A stretch of DNA of 13,494 bases from Pseudopedobacter sp043763845 (GTDB lineage Bacteria > Bacteroidota > Bacteroidia > Sphingobacteriales > Sphingobacteriaceae). How positions within the stretch are numbered: position 1 is the first letter of the stretch; each line of letters starts with the position of its first letter. This document shows positions 1 to 6,308 of the stretch, in pieces. The position numbers and the translations under genes were made by a program. The notes under the pieces are model-generated. The model saw nothing but the letters and a program-made list of their open reading frames with translations. It was not told the origin of the DNA and made no database searches. The stretch lies in NCBI GenBank assembly GCA_043763845.1, contig JAYULE010000088.1, positions 1 through 13,494 of the forward strand, written 5' to 3'.

Positions 1-114
1 TTTTAAAGCGTTAACGACGGGAGCGGCATCCTTTTTTTACGCCGAATCTCCCCCTTCGGGGGTCGGGGGGATAGACAAATAAAAAAAGATACAGCGGACG
101 GCGTGTTAAAACGC
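1..114. repeat. Palindromic intergenic element, REP-like, probably interspersed
   Basis: This G+C-rich island stands out from the AT-rich surroundings. At its centre, C51-C54 pairs with G59-G62 around a TTCG tetraloop (55-58), giving a C(UUCG)G hairpin in RNA. A second G run (65-70) can compete for the same C run. Outside these are a T7 run (32-38) and an A7 run (81-87), flanked by imperfectly inverted GCGGCATCC (23-31) and GATACAGCGG (88-97). The outermost arms, GCGTTAAC (8-15) and GTTAAAACGC (104-113), are also roughly inverted. From memory, elements with arms like GCGGCATCC-T(n) and A(n)-GATAnAGCGG are common between genes in Flavobacterium and relatives; I could not check this. It may act as a bidirectional terminator for a gene left of the window or be a REP-type mobile sequence. 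The left edge may be cut by the window. Confidence 0.55.
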
Positions 115-412
115 CCAAATCATCATCACAACTATAATAAACAATGAGTTATTAACGAACTCAGGTTATAACATCTTTCCTTACCAATTATTATAATGAA
201 GTTTGTATTTTGGCATTAATTAAATAACCCTATAATGAAAAAACCGATTCTTAATTAGGGTATTATTTTAAAACAATTTATGCTTATCTTTACTGAAAGA
301 TTGAGATTGTTAACTTACACATTTACGGATTAATTTATTTTAATTCGTTAAATATATATTCTAATTCTATATATAACGAACATAAATATATATTTACGAC
401 CAAACATCAATT
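115..412. other. AT-rich upstream region of the GH97 gene
   Basis: No gene is seen here. The only structure found is a weak inverted repeat, AAATAACCCT (222-231) against AGGGTATTATTT (257-268), with one gap. No clear TTTG/TAnnTTTG promoter was found; TATCTTTA near 284-291 is the nearest -7 look-alike and lacks a matching -33 box. The GH97 promoter is therefore not located. Confidence 0.4.
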
Positions 413-2398
413 ATGAATAAAATCTACTTTATAACATTTTTTCTGCTAATATTTAAAAGTGCAAATGCATTTCAAGTATCCTCGCCTAATAAAAATATTT
501 TAGTTACTATAACTACTGGAAAAACCACAACCTATAAAGTTTCTTTTATGGGGAAAGAAGTTATCCAAGAAAGTATGCTTTCTATGACTCTTGCAAATGG
601 AAGAGTTTTGGGATCAAATACAGTGGTTTCAAAATATACTCAACGAAGTGTAGATAAAATAGTTAAACCAATTTTTGGTATGGCAAATAGCTACAGGGAT
701 AATTTTAATGAGTTTTCGCTTATTTTAAATGATTATGCAATTGTTTTTAAAGTTTTTAATAATGGAGTTGCCTATCGTTTTGAAACAAAAATGAAGGGAA
801 AAATAATTGTTAAAGATGAATTAATTAGTTATAAATTTAATACAGATGTTAGTGGACCGTTACAAAAAGTATCTGGTTTTCAAAATTCCTACGAAGATCA
901 CTATAAAGATACTGCAATTAGCTATTTAGATAGCGGAAAAATTGCTGTTTTACCAGTTTTAGTAGAATCTAATAAAGTTAAAGTTTGTATAACCGAGGTT
1001 GATTTATTTGATTATGCCGCATTTTATTTAACTTATGATGCTAACAATGGTTTAATGGGAAGTTTGCCAAAGGTAGTTACCAAAGATACAATTGGGGGCT
1101 GTTGTCCAAATTTTGAAAAAATACCCGTAAGCCGAGCCAATTACATAGCTGAAACCAATGGTACAAGAACTTTCCCTTGGCGATTAATGGTTTTGGCTGA
1201 ACAAGATAAAGATTTATTATACAATAATTTAACTTATTTATTGGCACAAGAAAACAAAATTGGGGATGCATCCTGGGTTAAGCCAGGAAAAGTTTCGTGG
1301 GATTGGTGGAGTGCTAACAATTTAACCGGTGTTAATTTTGAAACTGGATATAACACAAACACTTATAAATATTTTATTGATTTTGCTTCAAAAAACGGTA
1401 TTGAATACATTAATATGGACGAGGGCTGGAGCGACCAGTTTAACCTATTAAAATTAAACAACGGTAACATAAAAATAGGAACTAACCCAACATTGGTAGC
1501 TGATTTAGATATGCCATATTTATTTAATTATGCAAAAGCAAAAGGGGTTGGTATAATAGTTTGGTGCGTTTGGCATGTATTAGACAAACAGATGAATGAG
1601 GCGTTAGATCAATTTCAAAAATGGGGTGTGAAAGGAATAAAAGTTGATTTTATGAATAGAGATGATCAAGAGATTGTGAATTTTTATGAAAAACTTGCCA
1701 TTGAAGCCTCAAAACGAAAAATGCTAGTGCTTTTTCATGGAGCTTATAAGCCCACTGGAATGGAGCGCACTTACCCAAATGTTATTAACCGCGAAGCTGT
1801 GCAAGGTTTAGAGTATAATAAATTTTCAAAACTTTGCACACCCGAACATGCTGCACACATACCATTCATACGTATGGTTGCCGGCCCAATGGATTACACA
1901 CCAGGGGCTATGACAAACGCAAATGATAATGATTTTAGGTTTATACAGGCTAGGCCAATGTCTCAAGGTACACGTTGCAACCAATTAGCATTATTTTCTG
2001 TTTTGTATGCTCCCTTAGAAATGTTAGCCGATGTGCCAACGGCTTACGAAAATGAACCAATAATTTTAGATTATCTTTCAAAGATACCAACAGTTTGGGA
2101 CGAAACCGTAGCCATAGATGGAAAAATTGGGGATTATGCTGTTATTGCTCGAAGAAAAGATACAACTTGGTATATTGCAGGAATAAATGATTGGACTGGT
2201 AGAAATTTAAAAATAAAATTTGATTTTTTAACTAATGCTAAATATACAGCCGAAATTTTTACAGATGGAATAAATGCAAATAGAAATGGTAATGATTACA
2301 AAAAAACTGTAAAAACTATTTCTAAAAATGACGAGCTAGAAATTACTATGGCAAACGGTGGCGGTTTTGCCATAAAACTAGTACCATTAATACAATAG
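413..2398 (+). CDS. Secreted glycoside hydrolase family 97 (retaining, alpha-galactosidase-like)
   Basis: Predicted periplasmic or outer-membrane-associated glycosidase acting on alpha-linked sugars. Residues 1-19 form a signal peptide ending SANA before FQV. An N-terminal beta-sandwich domain follows to about residue 280, then the catalytic TIM barrel (about 285-560, with the SWDWW and NMDEGW segments), then a C-terminal beta domain. The 661-residue length is normal for GH97. Two mechanistic classes exist. Inverting SusB-type enzymes have Gly after strand 4, while retaining enzymes such as B. thetaiotaomicron BtGH97b carry a nucleophile Asp. Here GIKVDF supplies D412, and E467 (in GLEYN) sits 55 residues later, the spacing I recall for nucleophile and acid/base in BtGH97b. 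The conserved PEHAAHIPFIR and GPMDYTPG segments are present. This points to a retaining alpha-galactosidase-like enzyme, although the substrate is not proven. No SusC, SusD or regulator gene lies beside it, so it looks monocistronic. Confidence 0.93.
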   Translation: MNKIYFITFFLLIFKSANAFQVSSPNKNILVTITTGKTTTYKVSFMGKEVIQESMLSMTLANGRVLGSNTVVSKYTQRSVDKIVKPIFGMANSYRDNFNEFSLILNDYAIVFKVFNNGVAYRFETKMKGKIIVKDELISYKFNTDVSGPLQKVSGFQNSYEDHYKDTAISYLDSGKIAVLPVLVESNKVKVCITEVDLFDYAAFYLTYDANNGLMGSLPKVVTKDTIGGCCPNFEKIPVSRANYIAETNGTRTFPWRLMVLAEQDKDLLYNNLTYLLAQENKIGDASWVKPGKVSWDWWSANNLTGVNFETGYNTNTYKYFIDFASKNGIEYINMDEGWSDQFNLLKLNNGNIKIGTNPTLVADLDMPYLFNYAKAKGVGIIVWCVWHVLDKQMNEALDQFQKWGVKGIKVDFMNRDDQEIVNFYEKLAIEASKRKMLVLFHGAYKPTGMERTYPNVINREAVQGLEYNKFSKLCTPEHAAHIPFIRMVAGPMDYTPGAMTNANDNDFRFIQARPMSQGTRCNQLALFSVLYAPLEMLADVPTAYENEPIILDYLSKIPTVWDETVAIDGKIGDYAVIARRKDTTWYIAGINDWTGRNLKIKFDFLTNAKYTAEIFTDGINANRNGNDYKKTVKTISKNDELEITMANGGGFAIKLVPLIQ

Positions 2399-2874
2399 TT
2401 TTAAATACAATATTTTAAGGTAAAATGCTTTCTTAGGTAAATAACCGCTATTAAATATGCCCATTTAAACTTTTTGTTATTCTAACCTAATTATTAAAAC
2501 ATCAAAATAAGTATTTTAATAATTAACAACCCGGTATTTAATTATGCAGTTTAGCTTATATTGGTAATTATTATAATCAATTAGTTAAAATTAACAAAAT
2601 CAAAAAAGGTAAAATTTAACATGAACATGAATACAAATCGTAAATAAAAAATTGTGGATATATTATATTTCACAGCCTCCAAACATAAATGGCAACAACA
2701 ATTATGGAACTTTGGATTTATAAAGATTATCTTTACAATTAATTTAGATCAAATCCAAAATTCTATAAAGTTTATCTTAAATAAACATTGATTACTGTAG
2801 TTAAAAGTTGAAAACTTAATAAAAAATCCATAAAGATGGTAAAAACATTAGCCATCATATATAAATCTTATAAT
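2399..2874. other. Convergent intergenic spacer, 476 bp, no gene seen
   Basis: This lies between two genes that converge on it, where such a length is more than termination needs. It is very AT-rich and has no open frame with coding character. Two symmetric structures are present: the 12-bp AT hairpin at 2488-2525, listed separately, and a 9-bp inverted repeat TTTGGATTT (2711-2719) / AAATCCAAA (2751-2759). The short palindrome AAAGATTATCTTT (about 2722-2734) lies inside the latter. It may be the remains of a lost gene or hold an untranslated RNA; nothing visible decides this. Confidence 0.5.
2488..2525. repeat. Perfect 12-bp AT-only inverted repeat
   Basis: TAATTATTAAAA (2488-2499) is exactly complementary to TTTTAATAATTA (2514-2525), with a 14-base loop. 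It lies about 90 bases after the GH97 stop codon. The stem has no G:C pairs, so it would be a weak terminator. In sequence this AT-rich, chance is a real alternative. Confidence 0.35.
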
Positions 2875-3471
2875 TTACACCATTTGCCTAAAAGTTAGGT
2901 TAATTCGTATACTATTAACCTTTTTAGTTTTTGGCAAACTATGTAACCAATGGCTTTGAGTACTCCCGCTCATTAATAATAAGCTACCGGTCTGCAATAC
3001 AATATTTACATTTTGTTTGCTTAATTTATGTTTAAAAGCAAATTTTCTTTCGGCACCAAAGCTAAAAGATGCTATTGTGCTGTTTGGTAAAATTGTTTTT
3101 TCGTTATCGCTATGCCAACCCATACCCTCGTTGCCGTTATGGTAAAGGTTTAATAAGCAAGCATTAAAAGTAGTTTTGGCGAATTTTTCGGCTATTAATT
3201 TAAGGTTGGTTAATTCTTTTGTAAAGGGTAAAGCAAGCTTAGTGGTATTTGAGTAGGTGTAACTTATACAATTTGCGGCATACCAAGCAACTTTACGTTG
3301 GGTAATAATATGCTTGCCAAATATTATAACCTCGTCGTTTTGCCATTGCATAGTGGTTAATAGTTTATTAAAATAATTCTCAATTTCTGTTTGGGTAAAC
3401 ACATTTGGATAATAGTTTACCTCGCCATCGTATGGTAATAAATTAAGGTTATGGTTTTCAAATAAATTCAA
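2875..3471 (-). CDS. alkB: AlkB-type 2-oxoglutarate/Fe(II) dioxygenase (alkylation repair), TTG start
   Basis: Predicted to remove alkyl groups from damaged DNA or RNA bases by oxidative demethylation, using Fe(II) and 2-oxoglutarate in the cytoplasm. All signature residues are present: iron ligands H120 and D122 (WHSD) and H177 (HWLHSLP), then R189 and R195 in RINLTFR. The intervals from H177 (12 to R189, 18 to R195) equal those I recall for human ALKBH2 (H236, R248, R254). LLPYDGEV, the FGK segment and SFGAERKF are also typical of the ALKBH2/3-like bacterial group. The 198-residue length is normal. The start is TTG: no ATG lies between the upstream in-frame stop (3502-3504) and residue 41, and the conserved LLPYDG segment begins at residue 11. 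The gene begins two bases after the stop of the preceding SDR gene, so translation is probably coupled. The true substrate (DNA or RNA) is inference. Confidence 0.93.
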   Translation of the reverse strand: MNLFENHNLNLLPYDGEVNYYPNVFTQTEIENYFNKLLTTMQWQNDEVIIFGKHIITQRKVAWYAANCISYTYSNTTKLALPFTKELTNLKLIAEKFAKTTFNACLLNLYHNGNEGMGWHSDNEKTILPNSTIASFSFGAERKFAFKHKLSKQNVNIVLQTGSLLLMSGSTQSHWLHSLPKTKKVNSIRINLTFRQMV

Positions 3472-3473
3472 AG

Positions 3474-4904
3474 TTAGGGTTTTGGAGTGTTTACAATATT
3501 GTTAATCATCCCATTAAATATAAAACCATGAAATGGGTAAACAGCATACCAATATAACCTACCCCAAACCCCCAAAGGCCTAAAAGTTGCAGTTTGTATA
3601 AGGTGATTTTCAAAAATTTTAAATTCTAACCAAGCTTCGCCAGGCAATTTCATTTCGGCATATAAAAGCAATCTTTTTTCTTCGCGGTTGGCAAGCAACA
3701 CTCTCCAAAAATCTAAAGCTTCGCCTGGGGCAATTTCTGTATGGCTTCGTCGGCCACGGCGCATACCTACCCCGCCAGTAAGTTGATCTAAAAAACCTCT
3801 AAGTTTCCAAAGCCAATTACCATAATACCAGCCGTTTATTCCGCCAATAGCCCATATTTTATCTAAGACATTATTTTCATTTTTTATAGCCAATTTACGC
3901 ACATCTTTAAAGCAACCATTAACGGGTACTTCTACATAAGTAGAAATTCCATTAGCTAAAATATCGCTACTTTGGGCATCTTTCCAGCTAGACAATACTT
4001 GGTTTTGCTCTATTTTATCAAATGCTAGTTTAATGGATGTGTCGTAATCTATTAAATTAATGTTTAGCAATTGAGCCAAATTATTAGGCTTGCAAATTAC
4101 TTCAACTTTCATGCTATCAACCAAATTTTTTGCTAATGCATAAGAAGTAGCAGTAACAAAATATAACCAGTAGGAAGAAATTTTGGGTGTCATGACGGGT
4201 ACTACAAAAGTATGCCTTGCTAAGCCTCTAATTTTTGCAAAACGCAAAAGCATATCCTTATATGTTAAAATGTTAGGGCCACCAATATCGTAGCTTTTAT
4301 TAAATGTTTTTTGGTTGCCCAAAACACCACTTAAAAATTCTACCACGTTACGTATGGCAATTGGTTGGCACCGAGTTTTTATCCATAATGGAGTTATCAT
4401 AATTGGTAATTTCTCTACCAAATCCCTAATAATCTCGAACGATGCGCTGCCCGAACCCACAATTATACCAGCCCTTAACGTAGTAAGCGGTATGTTGGCA
4501 TTTGCTAAAATATCTTCAACATTTTTTCTTGAAGATAAATGCTTTGATAACTCATTATCATTCACAATACCACTTAAATATATAATTTGTTTTGCATTGG
4601 TTTTACTTATACACTCCACAAAATTATGGGCACAATTTTGTTCCATATTTTCAAAATCGCCCGTTTTTGCCGACATAGAGTGAATTAAGTAATAGGCAAT
4701 ATCTATATCATTAGGAATATGTATAAGCGTTTTAGGTTTAAGAAAATCGGCCTCAATAACTGTTATATTTTTGGTGGGATATTTTTGCTTGTTAAACCTG
4801 TTTTTGTCTCGTACACAACATACTACTTGGTGCCCATTTTCCAATAAAACAGGCAACAATCGTTGTGCAATATAACCAGTTAAACCAGTAAGCAGAATTT
4901 TCAT
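3474..4904 (-). CDS. SDR-family NAD(P)-binding protein with C-terminal DUF2867 domain
   Basis: Two-domain cytoplasmic protein of 476 residues. Residues 1 to about 300 form an atypical, NmrA/YbjT-like Rossmann fold starting ILLTGLTGYIAQRL. The third position of the usual GxxGxxG dinucleotide motif is Ala13 instead of Gly. YYLIHSM (71-77) and LRAGIIVGSGSASFEIIRDL (143-162) are typical of this group, and the classical YxxxK catalytic pair is not evident at its usual place. The C-terminal part (about 330-470) matches DUF2867, with DFWRVL, LLLYAEMKLPGEAWLEF and FRPLGVWGRLYWYAVYPFHGFIF. The substrate of this fusion is unknown. It is the first gene of a two-gene unit with alkB. In Bacteroidota I recall such proteins near photolyase and other light- or stress-response genes, which would suit the repair partner, but this is inference. 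The ATG at 4904 is the natural start, and no clear promoter match was found upstream. Confidence 0.88.
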   Translation of the reverse strand: MKILLTGLTGYIAQRLLPVLLENGHQVVCCVRDKNRFNKQKYPTKNITVIEADFLKPKTLIHIPNDIDIAYYLIHSMSAKTGDFENMEQNCAHNFVECISKTNAKQIIYLSGIVNDNELSKHLSSRKNVEDILANANIPLTTLRAGIIVGSGSASFEIIRDLVEKLPIMITPLWIKTRCQPIAIRNVVEFLSGVLGNQKTFNKSYDIGGPNILTYKDMLLRFAKIRGLARHTFVVPVMTPKISSYWLYFVTATSYALAKNLVDSMKVEVICKPNNLAQLLNINLIDYDTSIKLAFDKIEQNQVLSSWKDAQSSDILANGISTYVEVPVNGCFKDVRKLAIKNENNVLDKIWAIGGINGWYYGNWLWKLRGFLDQLTGGVGMRRGRRSHTEIAPGEALDFWRVLLANREEKRLLLYAEMKLPGEAWLEFKIFENHLIQTATFRPLGVWGRLYWYAVYPFHGFIFNGMINNIVNTPKP

Positions 4905-5060
4905 AATATGATAACGATTAAGTTAAGATTGTGTTTTAGGTAAATGTGAGAAGCAAAAATTCTTTTTTAATATTACCATTTATGGCAATCAAAAAATATT
5001 GGTTATTTTTCATTTTGTGTGGTTTTAATTTTGTTTAAGATAAAGTGAAAAAACTAATAG

Positions 5061-5290
5061 GCATTTTTTCAATAACTTTTTTCTTGATAAAAAAGTTACA
5101 AAAAATCAAGGCTTGCTGTTACTTGTCGGGTATGTTCAATAAATTTTTAACGGCGCAATTCAAGGCGTGGCAACAAAATTTGTGCTTTAACAAGGTTTGT
5201 GCAACACGCTGCGACTTGCTTGGCTAGAACTTTATGTTAGTTTCTACAAAAAATTTATTGGCCTACCACTCCAAATAACAGCTAGGCCGT
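5061..5290. repeat. Structured repeat-like element with nested inverted repeats
   Basis: This segment is richer in G+C than its surroundings and holds several perfect inverted repeats: the 10-bp hairpin with complementary loop at 5073-5110 (separate entry), CAATAAATTTTT (5137-5148) with AAAAATTTATTG (5249-5260), and GGCCTA (5260-5265) with TAGGCC (5283-5288). The long-range pair would enclose the central part, in which GCGTG (5165-5169) can pair with CACGC (5205-5209). From memory, CTTGAT-A(n)-GT(T)AACAAAAA-ATCAAG arrangements followed by similar sequence occur between genes in many Bacteroidota; this could not be checked here. Candidate identities are an interspersed non-autonomous element, a small RNA, or a terminator or attenuator. 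Orientation is unknown. Confidence 0.45.
5073..5110. repeat. 10-bp hairpin whose loop is complementary to a downstream hexamer
   Basis: TAACTTTTTT (5073-5082) pairs perfectly with AAAAAAGTTA (5089-5098), leaving the 6-base loop CTTGAT (5083-5088). Six bases further on, ATCAAG (5105-5110) is the exact reverse complement of the loop. In RNA this permits either a kissing or pseudoknot arrangement or a switch between two hairpins. A full pseudoknot would be sterically tight because every loop base is used. The pairing itself is directly seen; any function is inference. Confidence 0.5.
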
Positions 5291-5445
5291 CCCCAAATCG
5301 CACACCTGTTTATTGGAAATTGATTTTAGTTATATTCGACAGTTTTTGACGAAGAACCAGTATATTATATTTTAATAAAATTTATTTTTATAATATAGAA
5401 TAAATATTTACCATAAAATTTGTTTCATTATACAAATTTATATCG

Positions 5446-5461
5446 TAATATTGCAATATTA
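5446..5461. promoter_or_regulatory. 16-bp perfect palindrome, candidate ArsR operator
   Basis: TAATATTG (5446-5453) is followed directly by its reverse complement CAATATTA (5454-5461). The centre is 17-18 bases before the ATG at 5471, and the site is preceded by ATCG (5442-5445). Its position just before the first gene of an ars operon, and its form as an AT-rich dyad of about the right size for an ArsR/SmtB dimer, make it the best candidate for the autoregulatory operator. It also argues against the longer arsR frame from 5420, which would put the operator inside the coding region. Confidence 0.5.
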
Positions 5462-5470
5462 AATTATTGT

Positions 5471-5803
5471 ATGGGAGCCACAAATACTGAACATTATAGC
5501 GACAAGCAAAACCAAATTGCCACACTTGCAAAAGCATTAGGGCATCCTGCCCGTATTGCCATTATGGAATATTTGTTAAACGTAGAAACCTGCATTTGTG
5601 GCGACATTGTAAACAAATTGCCTTTGGCGCAGCCTACTGTTTCGCAACACCTTAAAGAATTAAAAAATGCAGGCCTTATAAAAGGCGATATTGAAGGAAA
5701 CTCTATTTGTTATTGCATAGACGAAAAAATACTAAACAAACTACAAACCTATTTTGGAAACATTTCCTCCAAATTAGAAATTAAAAAAAATAATTGTTGT
5801 TAA
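5471..5803 (+). CDS. arsR: ArsR/SmtB-family arsenite-responsive repressor
   Basis: Predicted winged-helix repressor that leaves DNA when it binds As(III) or Sb(III), and so controls the operon it heads. The 110-residue protein shows LAKALGHPARIAIMEYLL (helices 1-2), C41-I-C43 in the CICGDIV helix (the ELCVCDL-like metal-site position), the recognition helix QPTVSQHLKELKNAGLI, and the wing KGDIEGNSICYCI with C80 and C82. It ends in Cys-Cys (C109, C110). The start was set at ATG 5471 rather than at the earlier ATG 5420. MGATNTEHYSDKQN matches the usual Bacteroidota N-terminus, the palindromic operator candidate lies just upstream, and the extra 17 residues have no family counterpart. DUF6428, arsenate reductase and ACR3 genes follow on the same strand, so the ligand is very probably arsenite. 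The extra wing and tail cysteines could form an additional metal site, which is not proven. Confidence 0.92.
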   Translation: MGATNTEHYSDKQNQIATLAKALGHPARIAIMEYLLNVETCICGDIVNKLPLAQPTVSQHLKELKNAGLIKGDIEGNSICYCIDEKILNKLQTYFGNISSKLEIKKNNCC

Positions 5804-5821
5804 GCTTTTAAAATTATTAAA

Positions 5822-6283
5822 ATGAAATTATCAGAAATTAAAAAACATCTAGCAAATGCCACAGCGGTAAATTTTAAACTACCTAACGGCACTTACATAC
5901 CCGAAAATTTTCACGTTACCGAAGTTGGCTTGGTTACTAAACACTTTATTGATTGTGGCGGTGTAGAACGTATAGAGAAAGTAGTAAACTTTCAACTTTG
6001 GGATGCAAACGATTTTGAACATCGGCTACAGCCACAAAAATTAGCCAACATTATTGCGCTATCGGAAACTAAGTTAGGCATTGGCGATTTAGAAATTGAG
6101 GTAGAATATCAATCCGAAACTATTGGTAAATATGATTTAGATTTCAATGGAAAAGATTTTGAACTAGTGCCAAAAAAAACCGCTTGTTTGGCAAGCGATG
6201 CTTGTGGAATTATACCCGAAAAACAAAAAATGCAAACAATATTAACTCAAAACAGCTGCACTCCAGGTGGCGGATGTTGTTAA
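5822..6283 (+). CDS. DUF6428 family protein of the ars operon
   Basis: Uncharacterised family that I recognise from Bacteroidota arsenic operons, where it usually stands between arsR and the arsenate reductase gene, as here. The 153-residue protein is soluble, without signal peptide or membrane segment. Visible features are FKLPNGTYIPENFHVTEVG (18-36), HFIDCGG (41-47, with C45), NFQLWDANDFEHRL (56-69) and a C-terminal Cys-rich part: C122, C128, then SCTPGGGCC at the end (C146, C152, C153). The cysteines suggest binding of As(III) or another thiophilic metal, perhaps as a sensor partner or chaperone handing arsenite to the pump, but this is inference and no function is established. It begins 18 bases after arsR and ends 25 bases before the next start, so it is co-transcribed. 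Confidence 0.85.
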   Translation: MKLSEIKKHLANATAVNFKLPNGTYIPENFHVTEVGLVTKHFIDCGGVERIEKVVNFQLWDANDFEHRLQPQKLANIIALSETKLGIGDLEIEVEYQSETIGKYDLDFNGKDFELVPKKTACLASDACGIIPEKQKMQTILTQNSCTPGGGCC

Positions 6284-6308
6284 AATTTTCAATCTAAAAT
6301 ATATTATT

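Larger units (their letters stand above)
4905..5470. other. Divergent intergenic region (SDR-alkB / ars operon)
   Basis: No convincing gene is present. The part next to the SDR gene (4905-5060) is plain AT-rich leader. From about 5061 to 5290 there is a locally G+C-richer, structured segment, listed separately. From 5291 to 5470 the DNA is AT-rich again and should contain the ars promoter. Here TATATTATA (5361-5369) and TATAATATA (5389-5397) form a perfect 9-bp inverted repeat. TAAAATTTG (5414-5422) resembles a Bacteroidota -7 box with one extra base and has no good -33 partner. A GTG-initiated 60-codon frame at 5045-5227 runs through the structured element and has no protein character I recognise, so it is not called. 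Confidence 0.5.

Noticed and set aside
186..2577. The 12-base AATTATTATAAT occurs on both sides of the GH97 gene (186-197 and 2566-2577), as if target duplications of an insertion
   Set aside because: All A/T, flanks do not match, and there is no mobile-element gene; chance is likely in such AT-rich DNA.
4315..4683. Antisense open frame of 122 codons opposite the SDR gene
   Set aside because: It lies fully within a well-supported gene on the other strand and has no recognisable protein character.
5045..5227. A 60-codon frame starting at GTG across the structured element
   Set aside because: No recognisable protein features, no promoter or ribosome site, and the inverted repeats run through it; better explained by the repeat-like element.
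5420..5470. Longer N-terminus for arsR
   Set aside because: The added residues have no family counterpart, and the candidate operator palindrome would lie inside the gene.
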